Shown: one piece after another, positions 1-8,621 of the stretch | Numbering within the stretch: position 1 is the stretch's first letter | Layout of the letters: each line of letters starts with the position of its first letter | Assembly: GCA_964293155.1 (NCBI GenBank) | Contig: CAXYYA010000001.1 | Location: 1-64,000 of the forward strand | DNA length: 64,000 nt | Reading direction: 5' to 3' | From: JAQVEB01 sp028698105 | GTDB taxonomy: Bacteria > Bacteroidota > Bacteroidia > Bacteroidales > Dysgonomonadaceae | Translations under genes and position numbers: made by a program | The notes under the pieces: generated by a model | Database searches by the model: none | What the model was told of the DNA's origin: nothing | What the model saw: the letters and a program-made list of their open reading frames with translations, nothing else

Positions 1-1210
1 GAAGTTCCGAACCGTCAATGGTGATCACGCACCGGCCCGGCGAATTCAAATCGTATTTTCCACTAATCACATCGCGGGCGGGAACAACCGAAAAACCGTT
101 TTTATTCAGTTCATCCAGCGTATGCACGTTGCGGGCGTAAGACAACACTTTGCCCGGCGCAATCGCCAGAAAATTGGCGCCGCTGTGCCACTGCTCCCGC
201 TCCTGATCCCATTCATCGGCTTTGCCGCCGCAAATAATCGGTTCCACATCCATTCCCAGCTTTCTGAGCGCCGTGAGGATGTTGTTGAACGTCGAAATTT
301 TGCGCACCTCCCCGTTTTCAATCTCAATGTGCACGGTTTGATACGGATTGTTGTTCAGGATCAGCGGTTTGTAAACCATGGCGGCATTCGTGTCGAGTAA
401 CGTGAAAACCATATCCAGATGGATAAACGATTCGGGCGATTCGGGCAATTGCTGCACAATGATGTCTTTTTTGCAGGGCGCCGTGCTGCAAAGCTGATGC
501 AACAGCAGATCAATAGCTTGCGCACTGGTCCTCGCACCGTTCCCGATGAGCAGAATATCATCCCTGACAACAAGCACATCGCCGCCTTCTATTTTTACCG
601 AAGCATCGTTGTTCGATATATCGTACATGTTCAGCACGTCATTTGCCTCAAAGAATAATCCGCTCCTGAAGATCGCGTCCATTATGAGCGATTCCCTCAA
701 CCTGACGGTATTCGCCATTTTGCAAACAAGGGCATTTTTGCCTATGGTAACCGAAGCGTCGCGCGTGAAATAAAAATTGTAAAGCGGCTGCAACGCATAA
801 TACTCTTCTTTCAGGTAATCGGTAAGCGTTTTCACCTGCATGGGCACTCCTTCCAATAATGCCTTGGCAAGCTGCCTGGCCGGAAGTCCCATCAGGTAAT
901 CGAAATAATCCTGCGCGTCTTCCATTTCGCAGATTTTCCGCATCAGCGATTCTTTCAAGTCGCCTCTTTCCAACGTTTTTTCCAATAAATCTTTCACTTC
1001 AAAAACGTCGGCTGTTTTTTGCAGTACACCTTGCAACTGATCGTATTCCCTGCGGGCAATGGACAGGTTCAGAATATCGCTGTAAAGTGCCCGCTGCGCA
1101 TGTTTGGGAGTCATATTTTCCACTTCGGGCCCGGGATAATGCAACAAAACAGCTTCCAGCTTGCCCGTTTCTGATCTTACGTTCAGCGTGGTTTTCTTAT
1201 TTTCGGTCAT
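1..1210 (-). CDS. arcA: Arginine deiminase, 3' end cut by window edge
   Basis: Hydrolyses arginine to citrulline and ammonia in the cytoplasm, the first step of the arginine deiminase pathway. About 403 codons are visible from the ATG at 1208-1210 (MTENKKTTLNVRSETGKLE). Family motifs are visible: FTRDASVTIG, the EGGD block (guanidino-binding Glu and Asp) and HLDMVF. The reading frame is open to base 1, where it reads GRCVITIDGSEL; in this family that segment lies just before the glycine-rich loop with the catalytic cysteine, so the last 15-20 residues, including that cysteine, should lie outside the window. It is divergent from the GTPase gene at 1489. The rest of the pathway (carbamoyltransferase, carbamate kinase) is not in the window. 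Identification is firm; the open end means a frameshift beyond the edge cannot be excluded. Confidence 0.9.
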   Translation of the reverse strand, partial: MTENKKTTLNVRSETGKLEAVLLHYPGPEVENMTPKHAQRALYSDILNLSIARREYDQLQGVLQKTADVFEVKDLLEKTLERGDLKESLMRKICEMEDAQDYFDYLMGLPARQLAKALLEGVPMQVKTLTDYLKEEYYALQPLYNFYFTRDASVTIGKNALVCKMANTVRLRESLIMDAIFRSGLFFEANDVLNMYDISNNDASVKIEGGDVLVVRDDILLIGNGARTSAQAIDLLLHQLCSTAPCKKDIIVQQLPESPESFIHLDMVFTLLDTNAAMVYKPLILNNNPYQTVHIEIENGEVRKISTFNNILTALRKLGMDVEPIICGGKADEWDQEREQWHSGANFLAIAPGKVLSYARNVHTLDELNKNGFSVVPARDVISGKYDLNSPGRCVITIDGSEL

Positions 1211-1233
1211 AATAAAGAAGGTTAGATTTTGCA

Positions 1234-1241
1234 CAAATGTA
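1234..1241 (-). promoter_or_regulatory. Predicted -7 element for arcA
   Basis: Read on the minus strand this is TACATTTG, a full match to the Bacteroidetes -7 consensus TAnnTTTG, 23 bases upstream of the arcA start. No clear TTTG is seen at the -33 distance, so this rests on the -7 element and its position. Confidence 0.5.
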
Positions 1242-1435
1242 CAAAAAATATACCGTTGCATAAAGCATGTTGCCGGGGTTTCCCGTCATTTTTGAAGTTG
1301 AAGCCACGGAGCGATTTTGCGATGTACTTCATACACGGCTGTTTATTCGCTAACAAAATGTAAGTTTACGTACGGAAATAATATTTATTTCCTGATAAAA
1401 ATAAACGATATGACACGTGCTTTCAGAAAAATCAT

Positions 1436-1443
1436 TACCTTTG
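1436..1443 (+). promoter_or_regulatory. Predicted -7 element for the GTPase gene
   Basis: TACCTTTG matches the Bacteroidetes -7 consensus TAnnTTTG and is followed by TTGCA, 45 bases before the ATG at 1489. The -33 region does not show TTTG. Confidence 0.45.
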
Positions 1444-1488
1444 TTGCAGTTAATATTTATCTAATCTTGTATTTTAAAACTAATCATT

Positions 1489-2829
1489 ATGAAAAGAAAC
1501 GTAGTTATTATTGGAGCTGCTGGACGAGACTTTCACAACTTCAACACTTTTTTCAGGGGAAATCCCGATTACAACGTAGTTGCCTTCACGGCAGCGCAAA
1601 TTCCGTATATTGATGGCAGGGCTTATCCTGCTGTGCTCGCCGGAGAAGAACTATACCCGGAGGGTATTCCCATTGTACTGGAATCGGAACTGCCGAAATT
1701 GATCAAAGAGAAAAACGTGCAGGATTGCGTGTTTTCATACAGCGATATACCGTATAATCGCCTGATGAACATTAGCGCCATCGTAAACGCGGCCGGGGCA
1801 AATTTCATTTTACTGGGCCCGGGTGAAACGATGATCGAAAGCAAAAAACCGGTGATCGCCGTTGTTGCCACGCGCACGGGTTGTGGAAAATCGCAAACAT
1901 CGCGGGCGGTGATCGAAGACCTGATGAAACGCGGATTGAAAGTTATCGCCATCCGTCATCCGATGCCTTACGGCGATCTGGCCGCCCAGGCCGTACAACG
2001 CTTTGCTACGGTGGACGATATGAAAAAGCACAAATGTACCATTGAGGAGATGGAGGAATACGAGCCTCACGTAGTGAGAGGCAATGTGATTTACGCCGGT
2101 GTTGATTACGAAAAAATATTGCGTGAGGCGGAAGTTGATCCCGCAGGTTGCGACGTTATTCTGTGGGACGGCGGCAACAACGATTTCTCGTTCTACAAAC
2201 CCGATCTCACCATAACCGTTGCCGATCCCCATCGCGCGGGCGCCGAGGTGAGCTACTATCCCGGCGAAGTAAATTTGCGGCTGGCCGACGCGGTGGTCAT
2301 CAATAAAATAGACACGGCTTCGCCCGAAGGCGTACAAACCGTTCGTGAGAATATTGCACAGGCCAATCCCGATGCCGTTGTGATAGAAGGCGCGAGTCCG
2401 GTGAAAGTGGATAATCCGGAGTTGATTCGTGGCAAACGTTGCCTGATTGTGGAAGACGGCCCCACGTTGACGCACGGCGAAATGAAAATAGGCGCGGGAA
2501 CCGTTGCGGCACGCAAATACGGTTGTGCGGCCGAGGTTGATCCGCGTCCATATGTTGTTGGTGAATTGGCGAATACATTCAACATTTACCCGAATATCGG
2601 AACTATTCTTCCCGCGATGGGCTACAGCGATCAACAACTGAAAGACCTGGAACAAACCATTAACGATGCCGATTGTAATACGGTTGTTATCGGCACGCCC
2701 ATTGATTTGAACCGGCTTATTGATATCCGGAAACCGGTTGTTCGTGTCTATTACGATTTGCAGGAAATCGGCACGCCGACATTGCACGATGTGCTGAATG
2801 ATTTCGTGAAAAAACATAACCTTGGGTAA
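1489..2829 (+). CDS. Cyclic 2,3-diphosphoglycerate synthetase-like P-loop GTPase
   Basis: A 446-residue predicted cytoplasmic protein of the family annotated as cyclic 2,3-diphosphoglycerate synthetase or 'predicted GTPase'. The N-terminal 130 residues form a Rossmann-like part (VVIIGAAGRDFHNFNTFFRG). A P-loop follows near residues 128-137 (ATRTGCGKSQTSR), then the acidic segment LWDGGNND near 225 and an NKID-like base-recognition motif near 273 (VVINKIDTAS). The synthetase activity was shown for the enzyme of methanogens; the bacterial substrate is not known to me, so the name is by similarity only. Its divergent position next to arginine deiminase suggests a link to arginine or carbamoyl-phosphate metabolism, but this is inference. 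The ATG is well placed after a -7 element, and a strong palindromic terminator follows the stop. Confidence 0.8.
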   Translation: MKRNVVIIGAAGRDFHNFNTFFRGNPDYNVVAFTAAQIPYIDGRAYPAVLAGEELYPEGIPIVLESELPKLIKEKNVQDCVFSYSDIPYNRLMNISAIVNAAGANFILLGPGETMIESKKPVIAVVATRTGCGKSQTSRAVIEDLMKRGLKVIAIRHPMPYGDLAAQAVQRFATVDDMKKHKCTIEEMEEYEPHVVRGNVIYAGVDYEKILREAEVDPAGCDVILWDGGNNDFSFYKPDLTITVADPHRAGAEVSYYPGEVNLRLADAVVINKIDTASPEGVQTVRENIAQANPDAVVIEGASPVKVDNPELIRGKRCLIVEDGPTLTHGEMKIGAGTVAARKYGCAAEVDPRPYVVGELANTFNIYPNIGTILPAMGYSDQQLKDLEQTINDADCNTVVIGTPIDLNRLIDIRKPVVRVYYDLQEIGTPTLHDVLNDFVKKHNLG

Positions 2830-2854
2830 GTTTTTTACAGGCTAATACAATTCA

Positions 2855-2888
2855 CAAAGGGTGTCGCGAAATTTCGCGACACCCTTTG
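2855..2888. terminator. Bidirectional terminator hairpin, perfect 34-nt palindrome
   Basis: All 34 bases are self-complementary (CAAAGGGTGTCGCGAAA and its exact complement). It lies between the convergent ends of the GTPase gene (stop at 2829) and the GH13 gene (stop at 2915), so it can end transcripts from both sides. T-rich sequence follows on the plus strand (GTTTTTTC near 2900). Confidence 0.8.
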
Positions 2889-2914
2889 TTGTTGATAATG
2901 GTTTTTTCAGTAAA

Positions 2915-5230
2915 TTATGGCTGGAACGTTGAGAATATTTTAAAGTCGTTTGCGGGAACCGGAATACTCATTGTTGTAGAATTTACGTTGAGTGTTTCCG
3001 CAGTGTTCATATAATTGTACCACGTTCCTGTTTTTGGGAATGAAGCGGTGGTTGTTATTCCCGCATTCGTGAAATTGCCGATAACAACCAGTTGTTTTGT
3101 TCCCGTAGCATCGGATAGCGTGAGAAAACGCCCATTACCCCAATCCGAAACGGAAACTTGCCAACTCATTTTTGCCGTGGATGTGAACATATCGGGATTT
3201 TTCATACGCAAATCAATGAGTTTGGCGTAGGTGTCATACAACGCTTTGCGTTGGGAAACATCGTAATATTCCCAATGAAGCGGTTTTCTGCCGATGCGGC
3301 CGTTGTAATCAATGCTCACGTCGTATCCCAATTCTCCAAATTGCCATATCATTTTGGGACCGGGAACGGTGAAGAAGAATGCAGCGTTGGTTTCCAATTG
3401 CGACATACGTGGCGTTAGATCGGTTTTGAGCCAACCTTCTCCCCATTGCGTTTGTTTGTACGCCGCGCGTTCTTCATCGTGGCTTTCCATATAGCTTACC
3501 AGGCTGTTTGCCGGACGGGATGACGTTCCGTAATACGTTCTGTTGAAATCCGACTCGCTTGGATATCCCATTGCCGTTTGACAATAATTCCAGTTCATGT
3601 TTCGCCAAACCATCATGCCGGCATTGCCGAATTCGGTTTCTTCCTTATCATCGGCAAATAGTTCCAGAATGACCAGTGCATCTGCTTTTGACGCTTTAAT
3701 GGCTGTGTTGTAATCTTCCAAAATAGCTACGCGTGAATCATCGTAATTCCCCGCGGTAGCTTCCGTACTGCTTTTTTGCGTAAATCCTTTTGCCAAATCG
3801 AAACGGAAACCGTCTATCTTAAATTCATCAATCAGAAACTTCAGGTTTCGTTTCACAAACGTGCGCACCAGCGGCGATTCGTGGTTGAAATCCTGAAATA
3901 CGCTGTACGGATGGGGCGCTGTTACGTTGAAATACGGGTTGTTTGTGGCGGTGCGGTTGTTGGCAGCATCCCAATATAATTTGGCGAACGGATTGTTGCC
4001 CGTGGCGTGATTGTACACCACGTCGAAAATAACGGCCATGCCGCGTGCGTGACATGCGTCAATAAACTGCTTGTACATGGTTGTTGTGCCGTAGGCCTTG
4101 TCCATCGCAAAATAGAAGGCCGGATTATAGCCCCAACTGTCGTTTCCGTCGAATTCCTGAACCGGCATCAATTCGATGGCATTTACGCCAAGCGTTTTCA
4201 GGTAATCCAGCTTTTGCATGGCGCCGTTTATGTCGCTGGTTTCTGTGAAATCGCGGAAGAGCATTTCGTATATCACGAGGTTGTCTTTGGCCGGCGTTTT
4301 GAAGTTTGTAACCTGCCAGTTGTAAGCATCTTTTTGAATTTTGAAAACCGATACAATGCCGACACCTCCGGACGGATAGGTTTTATTTTCGGGATAAGTT
4401 GCGGTGGGAATATACGGATCGTTGTAGGGATCGAGTATTTTGGTAGCGTAGGCGTCGGCAAGTCGAATGATTTCACCGTTTTTCATGCCAACGTAATACT
4501 GGAAAGCGTATTCTTTTGTCGCATCCAGTCCCGACAGGGTTATCCACCAACTTCCGGTGGCGTCATCGCGGAACATTTGCGATTTTTCGTCGTTACTCAG
4601 CGTCCAGTTGTTGAAATCGCCCACAACATGCGCGAAATCTTTATGGTTCCCCAGGTTATCTTTGTCGTACAGCACCAAGGTAACCGTTAAATTATCAATA
4701 ATATTGATGCCTTCCTGCACATTTGCCGGACGGGGAGCATTTTTAATGGCCGCCGGCTCAAACGGTTTGTATTTGGAGTCGGTAACGGTGACGAACGAGT
4801 CGTTTGCGATACCCTTCAACGTTCCGTCTGCGCTGCGGATAACAATGCCGAGTTTGTTTATAGCTGTGGTTCCCGAGTTGAACCACTGACGGATGGTAGG
4901 CGAGAGGGTTATTGTCCAAACATTCGTTTCGGTCTTGGTCATTTTACATTTGGCGATATTCTCGTTCCAAGCTGCCGGAACGAACATCCACGTGCCGTTT
5001 GCCACCACACCGATTTGGATATACACATCGCCTGTGTAATTGTATAATGGAGAAGTACTCGATGCCTTAAAGGTTATTTTCAGTTCCTGATCGGCGTCGG
5101 GCGCTGCCGGTGAATAGTTAAGACCTTCTTTAATTGTTTCCACAGGCGGTTTTACCTGGGGAATGTCGTCGCCGCATCCGATAACGAAAAGCAGCATGAC
5201 AAACCAAAGCAGGCTATACAGATTTTTCAT
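2915..5230 (-). CDS. GH13 alpha-amylase/pullulanase-type surface lipoprotein of the starch locus
   Basis: A 771-residue alpha-glucan hydrolase, the last gene of the leftward starch operon, and probably in the place of the surface amylase SusG although its domain order differs. Signal peptide with lipobox LFVIGC (lipidated Cys 19). Residues about 40-170 form an all-beta SusE-like domain, about 175-300 a CBM48-like domain (HVVGDFNNW), then the GH13 barrel. All four GH13 regions are visible: DVVYNHA, GFRFDLAKG (nucleophile Asp), ILELFADD (acid/base Glu) and ESHDEE (third carboxylate). A beta-sandwich C-terminal domain ends the protein. The isoamylase/pullulanase-like layout suggests action on branched starch; exact linkage preference cannot be read from the sequence. 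The gap to the upstream susA-like gene is 25 bases, consistent with one transcript. Confidence 0.87.
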   Translation of the reverse strand: MKNLYSLLWFVMLLFVIGCGDDIPQVKPPVETIKEGLNYSPAAPDADQELKITFKASSTSPLYNYTGDVYIQIGVVANGTWMFVPAAWNENIAKCKMTKTETNVWTITLSPTIRQWFNSGTTAINKLGIVIRSADGTLKGIANDSFVTVTDSKYKPFEPAAIKNAPRPANVQEGINIIDNLTVTLVLYDKDNLGNHKDFAHVVGDFNNWTLSNDEKSQMFRDDATGSWWITLSGLDATKEYAFQYYVGMKNGEIIRLADAYATKILDPYNDPYIPTATYPENKTYPSGGVGIVSVFKIQKDAYNWQVTNFKTPAKDNLVIYEMLFRDFTETSDINGAMQKLDYLKTLGVNAIELMPVQEFDGNDSWGYNPAFYFAMDKAYGTTTMYKQFIDACHARGMAVIFDVVYNHATGNNPFAKLYWDAANNRTATNNPYFNVTAPHPYSVFQDFNHESPLVRTFVKRNLKFLIDEFKIDGFRFDLAKGFTQKSSTEATAGNYDDSRVAILEDYNTAIKASKADALVILELFADDKEETEFGNAGMMVWRNMNWNYCQTAMGYPSESDFNRTYYGTSSRPANSLVSYMESHDEERAAYKQTQWGEGWLKTDLTPRMSQLETNAAFFFTVPGPKMIWQFGELGYDVSIDYNGRIGRKPLHWEYYDVSQRKALYDTYAKLIDLRMKNPDMFTSTAKMSWQVSVSDWGNGRFLTLSDATGTKQLVVIGNFTNAGITTTASFPKTGTWYNYMNTAETLNVNSTTMSIPVPANDFKIFSTFQP

Positions 5231-5255
5231 TTTTGAGGTTTTTTTATCGAAAAAA

Positions 5256-7088
5256 TTACATTTCGAGGATTCGTATTTGCTTTGACGATAAATTGAGCGA
5301 ATCGTTTAGCGCTATTTTTCTGTTTGACAACATATCAAATCCCGATTTTTTGCCCTTTAGGGATTCGGCGTATTGACTCAGGTCAATTGCGACGTCGTTG
5401 GAAGTTCCGTTCATGAAAACGAGGATGCTTTTGCCGTCGAGATACCGTTCATACACGTACACGCCTTTTTGCAACACGTAGTGTTTCATTTTGCCTTTGG
5501 CAATAACCTCATTTTCTTTGCGCCATTTGAGCAACTTGCTCAGGAAGTCGAATGCTTCGTTTTGAATCTCATCGCGACCGCTGCGTGTGAACTCGTTTAC
5601 GCTGTCGCCCGGCCAGCCGCCGGGAACATCGCGCCGTACAAATCCGTCACTTTGTTGTTTTGTGCCGTTCATTAAAAGCTCGGTTCCGTAATACAGTTGC
5701 GGTATTCCGGGCATGGTGAGCAGGAAAGTTACGCCTTGTTTCCAACCCGATAAGTCGGTAGGATATTCTTTGAGGAAACGATCGGTATCGTGGTTATCGA
5801 GAAAACGCAGAACATGATAAATATCGGGATAAATAAAATCGTAGGTCATGTGATCGTAAATGCCGTGCAGGCCGCCGTTCCATTCGGTTGTTTCTTCGAA
5901 AAATGCCGAATGCGCCAAGCCCATAAACTTGAAATCCATCACCGTTTTCAGCAATGTGTTATGCGGGTTCACCTCACTGTTTTTTTGCCAAAAACCTGTT
6001 CCGAGAGTGTGATTCAGCCACGCTTCGCCCACAATGTTGTAATTCGGATATTCTTTGTCAATGGCTTTGCACCAATCAATCATCATATCATAATCCGCGT
6101 AAGGATAGGTATCCTGACGGATGCCGTCCACCCCGGCGTATTCTATCCACCAAATGCTGTTCTGGATAAGGTATTTCGCCACGTGACGGTTGCGCTGGTT
6201 GAGGTCGGGCATGGTTGGTACAAACCAGCCGTCGGTGAATTCTTTTCGATCGTATTCCGATGCGTAGTTATCGAAATATATTTCTTTCATGTGGTTGGTT
6301 TGTACGTAATGGTCGAGGTTGTTGAACCAATCGGCCGACGGTACATCTTTCATCCATGGGTGATCGCTGCCGCAGTGGTTAAAAATCATATCCATAACCA
6401 CTTTCATGCCTTTGGCATGCGTATCGGCGATGAGTTTCACATATTCTTCGTTCGTTCCGAAACCCGGATCAACCTTGTAATAATCGGTTGTGGCGTAACC
6501 GTGATACGAGCCGCCTTCCATATCGTTTTCGAGCACTGGATTCAGCCAGATGGCCGTAACGCCTAAATCGGAAAGATAGTTCAGGTGATCGGAAATCCCT
6601 TTCAAATCGCCGCCATGGCGGGCGTTCGGATCGTTTCTGTCCACTTTATAGGGCATCCGCATCTTTATTTGGTCGTTAGCGGGATTGCCGTTGGCAAAAC
6701 GGTCGGGCATGATCAGGTACAAAACGTCGGATGAATTGAAGCCGTTGATGTTTTGTTGATTTGCCTTCCGTTTTTTGAGTTCGTAATTATACGTGATTTT
6801 CTTTTTACCGTTCGTGAAAACGATGTCGAACTTTTGCGGGGCACTTTCTGAAATATCGAGATACAGAATCTGATAATTCGGACTTTCCAGCGTTACCGCT
6901 TCTTTCAGATGCACATCTTTTGCCGAAACGGTTGCTTTGTACGAAGCAATATCTTTTCCCGAAACCATCAGTTGCAGTTCGGGTTCCTGCATGCCGCTCC
7001 ACCAGAAGGCGGGATCAATTTTTATCTGTTGCGCCTGAACAAACGCAAGTGTACAAATAAATAAGAAAAAGAAAATTGTTTTTTTCAT
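5256..7088 (-). CDS. susA: Neopullulanase / cyclomaltodextrinase, SusA-like (GH13)
   Basis: A 610-residue periplasmic alpha-glucan hydrolase that would cut imported malto-oligosaccharides and pullulan-type links; SusA of Bacteroides is 617 residues. I place the start at the internal ATG (7086-7088), which gives a clean signal peptide (MKKTIFFFLFICTLAFVQAQ), rather than five codons upstream. An N-terminal beta domain (residues 20-115) is followed by the GH13 barrel with DMIFNHCG, GIRQDTYPY (nucleophile Asp), VGEAWLNH (acid/base Glu) and FLDNHDTDR, then a C-terminal beta domain typical of cyclomaltodextrinases. The order susC-susD-susE/F-susA-GH13 differs from Bacteroides thetaiotaomicron, and no susB (GH97) is present. 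Confidence 0.9.
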   Translation of the reverse strand: MKKTIFFFLFICTLAFVQAQQIKIDPAFWWSGMQEPELQLMVSGKDIASYKATVSAKDVHLKEAVTLESPNYQILYLDISESAPQKFDIVFTNGKKKITYNYELKKRKANQQNINGFNSSDVLYLIMPDRFANGNPANDQIKMRMPYKVDRNDPNARHGGDLKGISDHLNYLSDLGVTAIWLNPVLENDMEGGSYHGYATTDYYKVDPGFGTNEEYVKLIADTHAKGMKVVMDMIFNHCGSDHPWMKDVPSADWFNNLDHYVQTNHMKEIYFDNYASEYDRKEFTDGWFVPTMPDLNQRNRHVAKYLIQNSIWWIEYAGVDGIRQDTYPYADYDMMIDWCKAIDKEYPNYNIVGEAWLNHTLGTGFWQKNSEVNPHNTLLKTVMDFKFMGLAHSAFFEETTEWNGGLHGIYDHMTYDFIYPDIYHVLRFLDNHDTDRFLKEYPTDLSGWKQGVTFLLTMPGIPQLYYGTELLMNGTKQQSDGFVRRDVPGGWPGDSVNEFTRSGRDEIQNEAFDFLSKLLKWRKENEVIAKGKMKHYVLQKGVYVYERYLDGKSILVFMNGTSNDVAIDLSQYAESLKGKKSGFDMLSNRKIALNDSLNLSSKQIRILEM

Positions 7089-7157
7089 TGTAAGAAAAGA
7101 CAAAAAAGTCTGAAACTCTCAAAAGATAGCCTCAGACTTTTTAATAGTTAGTTTCTA

Positions 7158-8606
7158 TTATTTAATGGAACCGGTGTTGTCATCGAAATGTAAAGTCACT
7201 TTCTGACCGGCGGTTCCAGGAACTGCGGCTTGATCACCACCATCGTTTCTGTACTCAATTGTCGTGCCATACACGTTAAATTCTGCGTTCCACCAATCGG
7301 GAATCCAAGCGTGAGAAGCATACATTCGAATATTGCCATTAGCAGAAAGGACGGGGGAGGTCAATGTTTTAGCAGTTTGATCTATGGTAAATAAATTCGT
7401 TGCCACATTGCTATCCCATCCGCCAAACGTATCTCCTATTCCATAAACTTTTGCAGGAACAACAGATAATTTCTTCATTTTATTTCTCAAATCCAAAACT
7501 ATCGTGTACATACCTGAATTTGCAATCGACATATTACCTCCGCTTTCAGTTACTGTTACACCGTTTGGATCGAATTCCGTAATTTCAGCAAATCCTAAGT
7601 TAGTATTGCCCCAATTGGCGTTGGAAAGTTTAAACCCTTTGCCAGCTTCCAAATATAGAATCTTCCAGTAAATTCCAACATTATTTCCACCTCCCGCTAT
7701 CTTATGCATTTCTGCAGCGGCTTTTGTGCCAGGTGTGTCCCAACCATAGGCTGTGGCATCACCAACTAAATACATAACTTCGGGATAAGTTGGTGGAATA
7801 ACAGCTTCTCCGATGATGTCGAACGTTGCATTGTATGCTCTCGAACGCAAATCGTATTGAATAGTAAAATCAAATTCACCTCCTACTTCTGTAGTAAAAT
7901 CTGAGCCACCCGGTCTTACCTGTGTCATTGAATTTTCGATAAGAGGAGCTTGGGATGTTCCAAAGTTTCCTAAATCAGTAAATATTTTAGCTTTCTTGCC
8001 ATCCTCGATATTAATCTCTTGTCCCCAACTACCACTGTATCTGAATTTATAACCTCCAGGAGTCATGTTCAGTTTGCCATTCCATGTGATAGTTAATCTA
8101 TCATCGAAGGTGGGCTCACTCAAAGCGGTTTCTCCATTCCATCCTTGTGGAGTGGCGGCCCCGATAACACCATAGTTGACGGGTAATATACTAATTTCTT
8201 TCAACGCGGTATTTACAATTACATAATAAAGGCCATCTTTATCAACCTTTAACGGAGTAGCATCCTGTGTAAGGGTATATACTGCTATATTATCAGCTTT
8301 TTTAACTTCACCTCCGTTGCCGTATCTTATAACCTGATTTAAATCGGTAGCTATAGAAATAGTAAAATCTCCACTACTTTTTAGCCAAGTATAAATTGCA
8401 ACTAATTCGGGCATTTCCTTTACATCACCATCCAGAGGGATTACTTTTAAAGAAGACGCCGGGGCTTCTCCACTATATACGGTTGCCGAACCGGTAATAT
8501 AGACTCCTTGTTGAATATCTTCAACAATGGTCCAATTTTCGTTATCGCTACAGCTTGCCAAAAATGGTAGCAACAAGAATAATAGATATTTATATGAATT
8601 TTTCAT
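7158..8606 (-). CDS. SusE/SusF-like outer-membrane starch-binding lipoprotein
   Basis: A 482-residue predicted surface lipoprotein: signal peptide with lipobox FLASC (Cys 19), followed by an N-terminal Ig-like SusE domain and at least two starch-binding modules of the SusE/SusF type (near residues 150-250, 270-375 and 380-482). Modules begin with signatures such as VYGIGDTFGGWD and VMYLVGDATAYGWD, typical of these glucan-binding repeats. In the family it holds starch at the cell surface beside the SusC/SusD importer and has no catalytic residues. It lies 15 bases downstream of susD in the same direction. The gene is visibly more A+T-rich than the metabolic genes around it, as is common for surface glycan-binding proteins. 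Confidence 0.82.
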   Translation of the reverse strand: MKNSYKYLLFLLLPFLASCSDNENWTIVEDIQQGVYITGSATVYSGEAPASSLKVIPLDGDVKEMPELVAIYTWLKSSGDFTISIATDLNQVIRYGNGGEVKKADNIAVYTLTQDATPLKVDKDGLYYVIVNTALKEISILPVNYGVIGAATPQGWNGETALSEPTFDDRLTITWNGKLNMTPGGYKFRYSGSWGQEINIEDGKKAKIFTDLGNFGTSQAPLIENSMTQVRPGGSDFTTEVGGEFDFTIQYDLRSRAYNATFDIIGEAVIPPTYPEVMYLVGDATAYGWDTPGTKAAAEMHKIAGGGNNVGIYWKILYLEAGKGFKLSNANWGNTNLGFAEITEFDPNGVTVTESGGNMSIANSGMYTIVLDLRNKMKKLSVVPAKVYGIGDTFGGWDSNVATNLFTIDQTAKTLTSPVLSANGNIRMYASHAWIPDWWNAEFNVYGTTIEYRNDGGDQAAVPGTAGQKVTLHFDDNTGSIK

Positions 8607-8621
8607 TTCTGTTTGGTTTAT

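Noticed and set aside
1810..2817. 335-codon open frame on the minus strand opposite the GTPase gene
   Set aside because: It lies wholly opposite a well-supported gene, and its translation has no family features; long antisense frames are common in genes with this codon use.
5790..6566. 258-codon open frame opposite the susA-like gene
   Set aside because: Shadow of a gene with intact GH13 motifs.
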